Positions 1 to 11,468 of a stretch of 64,000 nucleotides of DNA are shown piece by piece. The DNA is from Buxus sempervirens. Its lineage: Eukaryota > Streptophyta > Magnoliopsida > Buxales > Buxaceae. The translations under genes and the position numbers were made by a program. Positions within the stretch are counted from its first letter, which is position 1. Every line of letters starts with the position of its first letter. The notes under the pieces were generated by a model. It worked only from the letters and a program-made list of their open reading frames with translations. It ran no database searches and was not told where the DNA came from. Where the stretch lies: contig OX387187.1 in assembly GCA_947561395.2 (NCBI GenBank), forward strand, positions 20,317,829 through 20,381,828. Direction: 5' to 3'.

Positions 1-331
1 TTAATCCTTTTTCAAGGTTTTTAATGATTTTAGCAAGCTTTCTCATTTTTTTAGCATGAACAACACTTGGCAACCACCTTGTGTGGGTGAATGGGGGTGC
101 CTAACACCTTCCCCCGTTCATAATCTAATCCCTTTACCCATCTCTGGATTTGATTTTCAAGTAGAGTTATTTTTACTCTAGTATTTGCCTTTTAGCTCTG
201 TTTGCTTATTTTGAATCTTTTGGTGTCCATTCACACCCAAAAAATCTGAATGGTGGCGACTCTCCCATTTTTACGTTGAGCCTGTGTGTTGATGGAGGAG
301 AATCATCCCGGTGATTTTTCCATGTCTCACA
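1..331 (+). repeat. 3' end of the 5' LTR of element B
   Basis: This stretch aligns base for base, with about a dozen differences, to 41870-42200, the end of the 3' LTR. Both end in ATGTCTCACA. The PBS starts 2-3 bases later. The rest of this LTR lies left of the window. Confidence 0.9.
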
Positions 332-333
332 AC

Positions 334-351
334 TAGCGACTCTGCTGAGGA
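334..351 (+). other. Primer-binding site of element B
   Basis: AGCGACTCTGCTGAGGA matches the Ogre-type PBS (TGGCGACTCTGCTGGGGA in element A) with two or three differences. It lies immediately inside the LTR end, which fixes the + orientation of element B. Confidence 0.8.
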
Positions 352-2220
352 CTTGTGGATTTAAGCCATGATTGGTGTATTTTGTTCATGCTTGTTCTTG
401 ATTTTTGAATGCTTGCTGTTTTGCTTACTTTATTTGTGCATATTGTTGTACTTCAAATCTGATTGGAATACTTTGAAATTTACATAGATAAAAGCATGTA
501 TGTGTTGCTTGATGTTGTCTAGAAGAGTGTCTAGAAGAAGCCTATCTTGAAACATGACTTGGATATATTTTGTGATAACATGCTCTACTTTGAGTTTTTA
601 TGCCATGAGTTGAACCTAAAATTTAAAAGCATGAATTCTAGGACTTTAAGGGGTGTTTTTGGTGCCTTCAAGCATGTTTTCCCTAAATTAAAACTTTTTT
701 ATACCATGGGATTAGTTGCTGTATTTTTGGACTCCAATTTAGGTTTCAATACCATGTGGATCAAGAAAAGTGTGAGCATGAAATCTGGAAAATTAGTAGC
801 TATGTTGGGAGTTTCCGAACATGTTTTCCCCAATTCAAACCTTTCTTATACCATATTTTTAGCTATTGAATTTCTAGGCTTTGATTTGGGCATAAAACAA
901 TGTCACTTGAGTACAAAAATGAAGAATGCAAAATCTAGAAATTTAATGTAGTTTTGGGGGGTTTCAAGCATATCCCCCAACAAAACACTTTTTTGGACCA
1001 TATTGTTAGTTGCTGAATTTTTAGACATCAATTTGGGGTATAAACAATGCACTTTGAGCATGAAAATGAGACCATAAAACCCAGAATTCAGTAGAGGTTT
1101 TTAGGGGTTTTTCAAGCATGTTTCCCCGGTTAAAAGCTTCTTGTACAATGCATATAGGTGCTGTATTTTTAGGCCTTCAATTTGGATTGTAAATGATACA
1201 CTTTGAGCATGAAAAAAGAGCATGAAATCTGGAAATTTAGGGGATGTTTTGAATTTTACAAGCATGCTTTTCATGATCTAATGGTGATTTGTGTAATATA
1301 ATGCCATGTTTGTATGCTACTTTTTGGGCATGTAATATTTGTGTGCATATTTGGTTGCTTTGGCTCTCTTGCTTGCTTATGTTTTGCTTTCAATATAATG
1401 TCATATGCCTTGGCTTGGAATTGTATGCATGGCTACAAAAAAAGTGGCAAGGGGCTGGGACGTTGTGAATGTACCTCAATTTTAAATGCACTTGAGCACT
1501 TTAAACTATTTGCACAGCCTACCCATTACCTATAGGAAGTTGAACCTGAATGTGGGTAGCTTGGCGCACCGAGGTCGATTACTTCGGAAAGCGAAAGTGA
1601 AAACATTCACCTTAGAATTTGAGTCAATGATGTGATGACAATGGGATCTGTGATTCGATTTCGGGCATCACTAGACTTGAGTTCTAAGTTGCCAATTAAG
1701 CCAAAAATCAAAAACCATATGCTTGAAGGTGGAGAAACACGTTTTCAGCTAAAAGAACACAATTGCGTTTGGGGAATTGGGTGTAAATGTGGGAAGGCCG
1801 TTTGCATGTTCAAAGGCCAAGGTATAATATGAATACCATATTGAAGGTAACACAAGGTGGCAAGGTAAAGCCATGTATTCTTTTATCTTCATGTAAATTA
1901 AAAACCATGGTGTCCATATGCTTGGGATGAAATTTTTCCCAAAAATGTTTGTAGCCTAAAGTTCGTGTAACCCATAGGATGAGTTTCCAACTCAATAAAG
2001 GTCATCCTACCCAAAGTCCAAGCAAAAGGCAACCAAGTGTACAAAGTCCAACAATTGGTGTGTAACTTTAGAGGGTATAAGTACCCTCATGAATTTGTGA
2101 ATTTTAGTAAGAATGATATCAAAGCCCAATTTGGGGCAAGATTTAAAGGCCAAGTCAAGGTGAACATCAAGTGGGAATGAAAATAACATAATCTGGTGAA
2201 AAAATGAGTCAAAAAGGGCC

Positions 2221-2345
2221 ATTTCGGCCTTAACCGACAACTCAGATCGGATAAGAAGAGTCTTATTCGTATCCGGCATACTCTATCGATTACGAAGACC
2301 TATGCATGTATCCGATCATTCATATCGGATACAATGAGACATAGC
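2221..2345 (+). promoter_or_regulatory. Palindromic motif patch in the leader of element B
   Basis: Inverted pairs of TATCCGA and TCGGATA type half-sites are spaced 6-9 bases apart, for example GTATCCGATCATTCATATCGGATAC at the right end (2311-2335). The same motif fills 39789-39935 in the U3 of the 3' LTR. Confidence 0.55.
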
Positions 2346-2684
2346 TTTAGCAGATATTTCATGCCGAATACATGCAGAAAATGTCCAAATTGGTTTTTCA
2401 GCCCAAATTTTTAGAATAAAATGCCTAAAACACTATGGATAATCCTTGGGCACTCCAAAGAGAATATAAAAATGTTTCAAAAAAAATAAAATAAAAAAAA
2501 ACAAAAACAAAAAAATATTCTTTTAGGGTTTAACCTAATTTTGAAAATCAAAGAGGGAACCAAGGTGTCATATTTTTTTAAACCAATTCAATTCAAACAT
2601 GTTTTTATCAAGCTTTTGAACTTGAAACTGAGAAAATTCAATAAATAAAAAAAACAAAAAATAAAAAATAAAAAAACCTTTTGT

Positions 2685-2929
2685 TTGGTCACGAGAATTA
2701 ATCAAATCAAAAATCTGTGGGACACTTGGAAGCCCCAGAATATTCCAAAAAAAAACCTTTGGTTGGTTATTTTTTCCAATCAAATCAAAAATTTGCGGGA
2801 CATTTGGAAGCCCCAGAATATTCTAAAAAAAAAACCGTTGTTTGGTCACGAGAACCATTCAAAAATCAAAAAATTGTGGGACATTTGGAAGCCCTAGAAT
2901 ATTCCAAAAAAAAAAATACCTTTGTTTGG
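2685..2929 (+). repeat. Left part of the leader tandem array of element B (about 65-70-bp unit)
   Basis: Diverged copies of a unit contain GGTCACGAGAA, TGTGGGACATTTGGAAGCCC and AGAATATTCCAAAAA. The array continues at 31136-31800, on the far side of element A, which shows that A landed inside it. The TTTGG at 2925-2929 is the left target-site copy of element A. Confidence 0.85.
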
Positions 2930-4322
2930 TTGTGAGACATGGGAAAAATCAAATTTCCATTGACTTCCTCTATCATCACGCGGGATTAAATTAAACAAAG
3001 AGTCGCCACCATTCAATTTAGGTGTGAATGGACACCAAAATATCAAATAAGCTCAAAAGGCAATTTTTAGGGTAAAAATAACCCTCCTAAAAAAACAACC
3101 AGAGATGGGTAAGGGGATTAGGTTATGAACAGGGGAAGGTGTTAGGCACCCCTATTCATCCACACAAGGTGGTTGCCAGGTTTTGTTCATGTTTTACAAG
3201 GAAAAAAAGCTTGCTATAAAAATCACAAAAATCAAAAAAGACAAAATTGTATGGTTTTTTCATACGAATAGTCTGATTGATCCAGAACTCTCAAATATGA
3301 TCATACCATTCCTATGGTTTCATGATCAAAATAAAATTGAGATAAAATCAAATAAAATCAATTTAAAGTGAAAAATCCAAAAATCTGGCTTCAAGTTAAA
3401 TTCTAGAAATCTAGAAAAATATGATTTTTATAAAATATTTCTAAATTGAACTTGAATAGTCCAGGACATAGATAAAGCCCAAATTTCACGTTAAATCAAG
3501 AAATAAAAACCAAAAAATACCCACGTTGATGAAAAACACCAAAAGGGGAGAATTTAGACCGTAAGGTCTTCTCTCAATAATGAAAAACGATTCAAAAACC
3601 ACATCATGAAACCCTAGAATTTATTTTCAGGCTTCTGAATTCAGATCTACCATATTGATCATGATAGATCTAAGATCCTAGCCTAATATCATAAAAATCA
3701 CGAAAACAGTGCTGTAGGTGCAAAAGTGTGGAAAATCCAAATTTTGGCACAAAGTGGGGATCTCATGCTATAAACATCATGGATTCATGTTATTCATTCA
3801 GATTCGTCATAAAAAGCATTAAAACATGATCAAGATATTCAAAGCAGCCATATCTCACATATTAGAGCACATGGGGGTCTACCCTACGGATGCACCTGTT
3901 CTCTTTTCCCCTAGCTCTCTCTTCACGTTTTACGGCTAGAGAGGATTCTTGAGGTACTTGGAAATAGGTTTAGGAATACTAGCACAATCAAAGGCTTTAT
4001 TCTAGAAAAAAGGAGAAAAACAGATATGGGGTTCTATTCTAAGGATCCACCTGTTCTCTTTTCCCCTAGCTCTCTCTTCACGTTTTACGGCTGGAGAGAC
4101 TCTTGAGGTACTTAGAGACAAGTTTAGGAATACAAGATAAAGGATATGGCCTTATTCTACAGCAATAGAGATTATCCTATTACTTCTAGAATTGAAGACA
4201 TAAAATAAAAGGGAAAAGGGACTTACCTGGATTGAGCAGGCAAGGCAGCAGGGGTTCCTCTTCTTCTCTTGGAGCTTCTTGGACTTCAAATTTTCGTGGC
4301 CTTTTGCTTGAGGAAATGCCCT

Positions 4323-4331
4323 CTATTTATA
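4323..4331 (-). promoter_or_regulatory. TATA box in the 3' LTR of element A
   Basis: Read on the minus strand the sequence is TATAAATAG. The same box is at 30719-30727 in the 5' LTR, with one change just outside the core, and at 40098-40106 in element B, each about 400 bases from the LTR start. Confidence 0.7.
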
Positions 4332-4524
4332 AGCAAACACAGAGGCATGGTTGGTCCATGGTTTGGCAAGATAGAGTTTCAGTTTGAGTTAAACTCAAGA
4401 TAATGCCCATCCATAGCCAACCAAGGTGGCTTCAGCGAATAAAAGACGTAATTCGCTCATTTAGAGATATATTGGACTAAAGATAAAGCTCGGAAATTGA
4501 GAGAAGAATAAAACTCGCACGAGT

Positions 4525-4640
4525 CTTTAGTGACCGTAAATGAATTACGGTCCAACGGTGACCGTATTTTCACTACGGGCGCGTCTGACCGTAGAGCGAT
4601 CTCGGGCGCGATCAGCCTGTGAATGAAATACGGGCAAAGC
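4525..4640. promoter_or_regulatory. CCGTA/TACGG palindrome patch in the U3 of the 3' LTR of A
   Basis: Inverted half-sites CCGTA and TACGG recur with 6-8-base loops, linked by GGGCGCG-type spacers. Related patches lie at about 30920-31030, 28120-28255, 14757-14893 and 5097-5193, all within element A. Confidence 0.65.
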
Positions 4641-4739
4641 CTGCTTTGTCAGTTTTTATGCCTTTTTGACCTGTTTTAAGCTTTAATTACATGTTTTTAT
4701 TACTTTCTCATTCTGTAGTGCAATTTGGGGTGTCTACAG

Positions 4740-4753
4740 CTGCCCCCTCTTTG
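4740..4753 (-). other. Polypurine tract of element A
   Basis: On the minus strand AAAGAGGGGGCAG directly abuts the LTR start TGTAGACACC. Element B has a nearly identical tract at 39674-39685. Confidence 0.85.
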
Positions 4754-5096
4754 CTGGTAATTGGAACCAATTACAAGCAGAGAGCAAAAAGACCCACAAA
4801 TTGCACTTTCTAAGATTTTTTTGTCTAATCAATTGCACTTTGCAAGGATTAAATGGATGATTTTATAAAAGAAGAATTGATTGTGGAAGATTTGCTAGAA
4901 GTCCCTCAGCTTAAGGGCAAAATCCTCCTCTCTCCTCTCACTGAGCTCTCGTGGCTATAAAGTGAGATTTGAGACAAAATTTTTAAACAAAAGTGAGTAT
5001 GGTGGCAATCCTTGCAACTTACAACTAATATAAACACTAATCTTTTGAAAATTATGGAGAAAATAATAAAATATGCAATTTTTGGCTTCGCCTGTA
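4754..5096 (-). other. 3' untranslated tail of element A
   Basis: No gene is seen. Around 4941-4964 is a block that reads TATAGCCACGAGAGCTCAG on the minus strand. The same block occurs three times just upstream of the polypurine tract in element B (39094, 39345, 39485), so it is a conserved 3' feature of both elements. Confidence 0.6.
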
Positions 5097-6482
5097 TTTG
5101 AGTCACGGACCAATGTTACCCGTAGGTTGTTCATGGGCGAACGGGACCGTATTACTTTCACGGGCGTCTGATGCCCATACTGAGTTTACGGATTTTATTC
5201 TCTTCTTAAGACCGCGACTGCGACCTATTCTTCTTCTGCTCGCATTTTGCCCTAAATCCTCTGCGACCGCACTTTCTTCTCCGGTCATTCCTCTTCTTCT
5301 CCAAATCTCCGATGCCTCGCTCAGCTTCGCCGGCGACTACTATTCACTCCGGTGATTCGTATATTCTCCATTGAATCCGGCGACGACTGTTCTCCTCTAT
5401 TGACTCCGGCGACAACCGATTCGAACGTCCCTTGGAAACATTGAGTTTTTTTTCTGTTCACTGTATCTCATTCCGGTGAGGCACGTTTTGGTTTCTCTAT
5501 TTGAAATCCTCTACTTTCACCAGCAAGTAGGTATGTTCCCTATACCTCTCAATTGTCAAATGTATGATGCCATTAAAATCCTGATTGCATCCTTGTTGAT
5601 TGACATGAAATACTGATTTTGAACTCTGATTTTTAATTGACCGTATGATATTTGCAATACATCTCTTTTTCGGCCCTTCTCTGAATGTTTGAGTATTCCA
5701 ATAGTTAACCTTGGGATTCTCTGTTCTGATTGGTAGAAATTCTGACCTTTCTCATGATTCAATGCATGATCTTGGCTAATCTCCGATACATACTCCATGC
5801 TTGAGCTATTTGAATTTCTGACTTGCTGATTATTGGGAATCCTTGTTCTGATTAAAGAAACTCCTTGCATTGTTGTATTTGCTTCATATTTCAATACCTA
5901 ATTGCTCTGTTTCTGATTTACCTGAGGCTTGTTACCTGTATACTTGCATGACTTTGAATTTTCTGTTCTTGAGCTGACAACCAGCTTGCCTACTGCTCTT
6001 TGCATTGTTCTGAAATATTACTTGCAATTTTTCTGATTTTTTGAAAATTCGAGGTTCTTGTCCTTGAATGGCTAGTCCATTATCTTGATACGACCAATAG
6101 CTTTATGACTCTGTCCTTCCAGTAAGCTTGAACTTCTATCCTAAAACCAAGTAAATTTAAATGGTTAGGTCCTTTTTTAGAAAATCCAAAAGAGTAAGTT
6201 AAGATCCACTCTTAACATACATATATTTTTTCTTCTTTCATATAAAGAGAATATACAGGAAGCCTAAACTTCCTATATGTAAATTTTAGACAAATAACAA
6301 TAAAATTTTCAAAATTAAACTCCTTAGTTGACTTCTGATTTTGGTCGGGAGTTTCTAAAGCACTTTCTTCCATTCTCCAATTTTCCTCTTTCTGCAAATC
6401 AATTAATCTTGGTTAAAATAAAAATTAAGCAATTAAAAATTTTAACAAGAATAATTAACCAACTCCCTGGTTTGAACCGTAG
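5097..6482 (+). promoter_or_regulatory. Presumed promoter, leader exon and first intron of the antisense PMD gene
   Basis: A CCGTA/TACGG patch (5097-5193) ends in TTACGGATTTTA, the same closing sequence as the patch before the DUF7745 gene. It is followed by a CT-rich stretch typical of a plant 5' untranslated exon (about 5200-5525), then by an AT-rich, intron-like stretch up to the first coding exon at 6483. No clear TATA box is visible here. Exact transcript borders are inferred. Confidence 0.45.
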
Positions 6483-8731
6483 ATGGCCTGCCTTCGATCA
6501 GCTTCCAGGGATCCTGCAGATGAGCCTTCCTCTTCGAGGGTTAGGCGCGATCCTGCTGATGTGGCCTCGTCTTCGAGGGCCGAGAGGGATTCGGATTCTG
6601 ATATCCCAGATCTTCCTTCTGGGGATTCGCGTGAGGCGACCCCAGAGGTATGTTCTAACTCTTTTGAATTTAATATTCTTTTACAAAAACATCCCCTTGA
6701 TCCTTTCCTTCTTTCAATTATTTTCTTTAGCCGGCTGTTGAGGCTTCGGGCAGAGACAGGAGTCGTAGTAGGCGCTGAACTGGAGGCAGAGATGGAGGCC
6801 ATGATGAGGGCCGTAGAGGAGGCCGCAGAGGAGGCCGTGGCAGAGATGAGGCCAGGACCAGGGTTGAGGTCCCTGAGGCGATTGCTGCCCAGATCAGGGA
6901 TACTGATCTTTTGCATGGCTTGAGGACTCATCCCTCAGCGTGTATTAGGGCAGATATCCCTCTAGAGTATCCGATGTCCCATTATAGAGGGAGCTGGGCC
7001 AGCTTTATTAAGTTTATTGGAGCTTGCAGTTCAGCCTACCGTCGGGAGTTAGGCTTATATGGCTTTGGCCTATTTATCACCATTCCAGACGTTCGCCTGG
7101 ATCGGGCCCTTATTGCGGCGCTGCTGGAGAGATTCTTCCCGGAGACTTTGAGCTTTCACTTTCCGGATATTGAGATTGGGATCAGGCCGTCTGACTTCAT
7201 CCTTATCACCGGGATTAGGATGATTGGTGATATCATTCCTGAGATGGCGATGCCAGAGACTGATGAGGTCGTTGCTTATCTTGGATATATCGTGCTGCCT
7301 CCTGATGCATGGGATAGAGGGAGAGCGAGATTGTCTCTGACATGGTTGAGAGAGACCTTCAGGGTGAGGCAGTTTGGCCAGCTTGCCTCCGGTGACCATG
7401 TTTTCCCGTATGCCTTTCGATTCCTTTTTCTGTACATGATGGGATCTTGCTTCTTCCCAGAGGACACGACTTCGGTTAGTCCTTATTTTCTGAGCTTACT
7501 GGGAGATTTGCATCGAGTGAGGAGGTACGCCTGGGGCCCGCTCATTTTTGGTAATATTTTGGCCGGCCTTCGCCGATCAGTGAGTGGCCTTTCTACTTCC
7601 AGAGGAGCTGGAGTTGGGTGCAGGTTCTTCTGGCCCTTTTTGCAGGTAAATCATTCTTTCCTTTTCTTTTTCTTTCTCTCTTTCTCTCCCTTTTTTCTAC
7701 CTCTCCTTTTCTATTCCTCTGACTCTTTTTCTTCTTTCTGTAGTTTTTTGCTAGGGTTTATATACCCTATTTCCGTCCTACCTCTACGATGTCTGAGGAG
7801 ACGTATCCCATGGCACGTAGATGGTGTCATGTAGAGTACGACTCTGAAAAGAGTCGTCCTAGGTCCGCCCGTGCCCTCCTGGACAGGCTATACTGGTCTG
7901 AGGTAATCTTCATTAATTCCTCTTCTTTATTCTTTCTTTTTCTTCTTGAATCACATACCTAATATACCATTCTTTTTCTTCAGCTATTTGTCCCCAGGAT
8001 GGAGGACATTCATGAGGTGCTGGCCCTGCATGCAGCCAGAGATGATGCTTTTGTCCCTGACCAGAGACGACAGAGATACCAGTTCTTTATTGGTCAGATG
8101 GGCAGTATTTGGTACTGCGGCGAGCGCTTATTCTTTCAGCATGTAGGAGAGCCGCGGATTCCTGCCATTCCTCCAGATACTGCCCCCTCCTTTCCTCCTA
8201 TGCCTGTAGATCCTGCCCAGTTCCTAGATTGGACTGAGGCAGAGACTTTATTAGAGGAGGGTGACTATGATGCCTGGTTCAGGCGAGCTTCTGTTGGGTG
8301 CCTCATGCCACCCATGCCTGTCCGTGGTGGAGTCACGGAGATAAGAGGGGTAGTGATCCGGGCTTATGATACGACGGTATGCCTTCTCTCTTTGTGATCT
8401 TCTATTTCCATTTCATTTGAACTTAGTATTTTTCTGACTTCTTTCTTTTCTATTTCAGGAGGCTTAGTTGGCAGAGATCCGGTCTCGATATGCTGATCTA
8501 GAGCACCAGCGTGATGCTGCGATTGCCGAGCGGGACGCCCTCTATATCACGATCTCAGACCTCCAGGGGCAGCTAGCCAGAGCACAGGGCCAAGAGGGTC
8601 CATCTGATGCACAGGACCAGGCGGGTCCATCTCATACTCAGGTTATTTTCTTATTTTATTTCCATTCCTGCTATTATAACTGTTTATCTGGTTCTGACTG
8701 AAATTTCTTCTCTTATTTTCAGGAGGACACA
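6483..8731 (+). CDS. Antisense PMD (plant mobile domain) gene of element A, 5' part
   Basis: This gene is coded on the strand opposite to gag-pol, in the antisense-ORF position known from Tat/Ogre elements. Exon-like segments separated by short GT-AG introns are visible near 6483-6647, 6731-7646, 7753-7902, 7993-8375, 8460-8640 and 8722 onward. The first part is rich in Ser, Asp and Arg, followed by an RGG-like basic stretch. The long segment carries a PMD, with blocks such as YRGSWASFIKFIG, HFPDIEIGIRPSDFILITGI, SLLGDLHRVRRYAWG and the closing WPFLQ. The segment at 8460-8640 is probably coiled coil. PMD proteins (Arabidopsis MAIN and MAIL1, and transposon relatives) are linked to transposon silencing. 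The gene is cut by a solo LTR at 8732 and looks broken in about one other place. Confidence 0.7.
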
Positions 8732-9860
8732 TGTAACACCCCAGATCCGGGTCTGCCCTATCACAGCACCAACCCGTACCTGAGACCTACCTATGGGCCC
8801 AATAGAACCTGATAAACACAATTTCCTGGACAATTACAATGTAATTATGAGAGTGCATGACTAAAGAAGCATGGAATAAAAACTTTCCATATAATCAAAA
8901 GATCATCTGTACTATAATCTCCAAAACATGATATACATGTGAACAAAATACAACTAAGGCAACTAACCATTCACAATGATCTTCCCAAAATATACAGATA
9001 AGTACAAAAGATTCTCCCAAGAGTATAGGTCCAAAAATATTATTTACATCCCATATACAATCCCCAAGACAAAATACATCATCATAATAAGAACCCTACT
9101 ACGGGTAGAAATGGTAGCCCTCTAGCCTTTACTCAAGCTCACCCTCAATAACTGCCCCGGTACGCGGCTCACCAAGTGGATCTGAAAACAAATCCGGTAA
9201 AACAAAACACGCGTGAGACTTAAAGTCCCAGTAAGCAGCAAACATGCATGTAGAGAAACAGTTTATGCAGCTTTTATAAAATCATGATGATATTCACAAT
9301 TATATAGTACTAAATGTAAACCAAAACAGTTCAATCGGATATAAAAGAAATTCCAATTCAAATATCTCAATCAAGTAACTCAGGAAATCAAGTCAACAAA
9401 TGCGATCAAATACTGTAAACATGTCTTGTTAGGACTTGTGGTTAGCATGTCTGTAAATTAGATTAATGACCAGTATCCATTGCCACCTACACGACTTACA
9501 GAGAGAAGTCTAGCTAGGGACATCTCAGCAAGCGGAGTACCCACGTATGGGCTGGCAAGTAGTCAACCTAACCAAGGATCCAGACAAAGTGGGATTCCTC
9601 ACCCACTGCTCGATGAATTGCATGGACTCCCGCCGGTTCCCCGCGACGGGGGGTTGCCGCAGCCCTCTGTTCCCCGAGAAGGCCTCACTGATTCCCCACA
9701 GTGGAATGCTATATGGATAAGGCAATTAAAGCTAACAAGCCAGTACCAACACACTAATTAGACTCACTGTGGATCCACACTAAGAACAATGTCCAATTAG
9801 ACGACTCATAAATCAAAACAAACCATTCAATTCCAAGAGTAAAACCAGTGCTTAAACCAA

Positions 9861-10016
9861 AGCCAAGTGGAATTCCCCATCCACTATTAAATCAACCAAG
9901 GCCAAGTGGAATTCCCCATCCACTATTGAATCAACCGAGATCAAGTGGAATTCCCCATCCACTACCAATCCATACCAAGGGCAAGTGGAATTCCCCATCC
10001 ACTGCCAATAAAACCA
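9861..10016. repeat. Four copies of a 39-bp tandem repeat
   Basis: The unit is built around AAGTGGAATTCCCCATCCACT, itself partly palindromic (AGTGG...CCACT). A diverged copy lies upstream at about 9586 (AAGTGGGATTCCTCACCCACT). It lies within the solo LTR at 8732-13975. Confidence 0.85.
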
Positions 10017-10429
10017 TAGGCCAAAACCTTGCCAAATCGTATAAGGGTTTTTCAACATTGCTTTCATAAATCCAAGCCAAATCAAAACGAAGGTCATAAA
10101 ATCCTCAAAACACATTTTTGATAATTGGGTTGATCTTAAAAATCCCAAATAAGTCACCATACGAAAATTCAATGGATTCCGAGACAAAAAGTTTTGGACC
10201 TAAAAAATATTCCAAGTCTGGTTGAAAACGTTGACTTTTCGGTGTCGAATTTTTCTAGACAAATCTACAAGGATTTTGGGGCTCATTTTTTGGTTGTAGT
10301 CTATTGGAGGGTATACAAATCATCTAGAATTTTCTGGGCTTCTGAATCACACATTTGGATATCAAACTCAAAAAGTGGTCTTATTTGAAAATTGGGAAAA
10401 AGGGTGAAGAGTTCTCAAAAACAGGCTCC

Positions 10430-10700
10430 AACGTTCGGGCGTTGAAGGCACAGACAAGGCAACGTTCGGGCGTTGGGGTAAAGACTGGGGTTAACGTTCG
10501 CACATTGAAGTTTAGAGTTCGCGCGCTAAAGGGTAAATCAAGGCCAACGCGCACGCGGTAAGTTCAACGTTTGCGCGCTAAGGTCGCGATTAGCCCTGGG
10601 CGATTAATCCTGTTTTGCGATTTACTTTAACAGAATCTGATTTTTGGGGGTCTTGGCTCAGGATTAATCGCCAATCTACAGGATTAATCGCCGGCTCGGG
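10430..10700. repeat. CG-rich short-motif patch in the solo LTR
   Basis: Repeats of AACGTTCGGGCGTTG, AACGTTCGCAC and GTTCGCGCGC are followed by three GGATTAATCGCC-type motifs (about 10600-10695). This is the only markedly CpG-rich part of the insertion. Confidence 0.55.
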
Positions 10701-11468
10701 TTCTTACAAAATTTTGGCTATTTTCAACACACAACTCCTCGAAATCATTTTCAACCTTTCCAACATCAAAGTAGGTGATCACAAAACATCCCAACACACT
10801 TAAAACATCTTCTGAAACAAAGATTCATCTCAAATCTACATGAACACAAATCAAACGCATGAAACCTCATTCAAGACACAAATCTCAAACCCTAATATAA
10901 AATAGGATCAATAGAGTTGGAAGTCCATGGCAAATCAATAGAAAAATAACCAAGATCATCATACAATCAAAACCCTATGAATTTTAGAAATCAAATAAAC
11001 CAAAACCTAGAGAGAGAATACGAAAGTTGGTAATTCATTTTGTTTGGAAGGGTTTGCTACTTACTTGTTAATGGAGAAGCACAACTTCTCTTCAAGTTCT
11101 CCTCTCCTTCTTCTTCTTTTTCTTCTTGCTCAAGCTTTCAAGTGAGCTCACAATCTTCCTCTCTTGATCTATACGTCCAAGACAAGAGAAATGGGTTTTC
11201 AAACTCTTAATTAGAAATTAGGGCATCCTTTTATATGCCCAAGTTTTGAGTCTTTCAAATCTGCCCCTAAACAAAGCTTTTATTCAACTAAACCCTAGGG
11301 TGTACCTAAGGCATATCAAGGGTACCTTAGTGTCATTCGAGTGGGGTACCTTGGTATCAAGTGAGGGTACTTTAGTGTTAAGTGGGGTGTTTGCCTTAGC
11401 CACTTCAAAAGGCATGCTTTAGGAATGGTTGGGAGGTGTACCTCAGTTAACACAGAAGGGTACCTCAG

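Larger units (their letters stand above)
332..2684 (+). other. Leader of element B
   Basis: This untranslated leader has no convincing gene; short open frames such as 547-951 look accidental. It begins with repeated diverged segments of about 170 bases, built on a shared 'gcatgaaatctggaaattta' type core (about 600-1260). At about 1430-1680 is a block that is conserved, in reverse orientation, in the leader of element A (about 28800-29050). At 2221-2345 is a patch of inverted short motifs (TATCCGA/TCGGATA) also found in the U3 of this element's LTR. A-rich low-complexity DNA follows (2475-2670). Confidence 0.7.
2930..4739 (-). repeat. 3' LTR of element A
   Basis: It matches 29480-31135 almost throughout. 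In element orientation it begins TGTAGACACC and ends GTCTCACA. It is 154 bases longer than its partner because it carries two copies of a roughly 155-bp segment (starting near 3894 and 4049) where the partner has one. A TATA box (4323-4331, minus strand) divides a short U3 of about 410 bases from a long R-U5. A CCGTA/TACGG palindrome patch lies in U3 at about 4525-4640. Confidence 0.92.

Noticed and set aside
6455-6931. Minus-strand frame of 158 codons opposite the PMD gene
   Set aside because: It is a shadow of the plus-strand Ser/Arg/Gly-rich exons, with no domain of its own.
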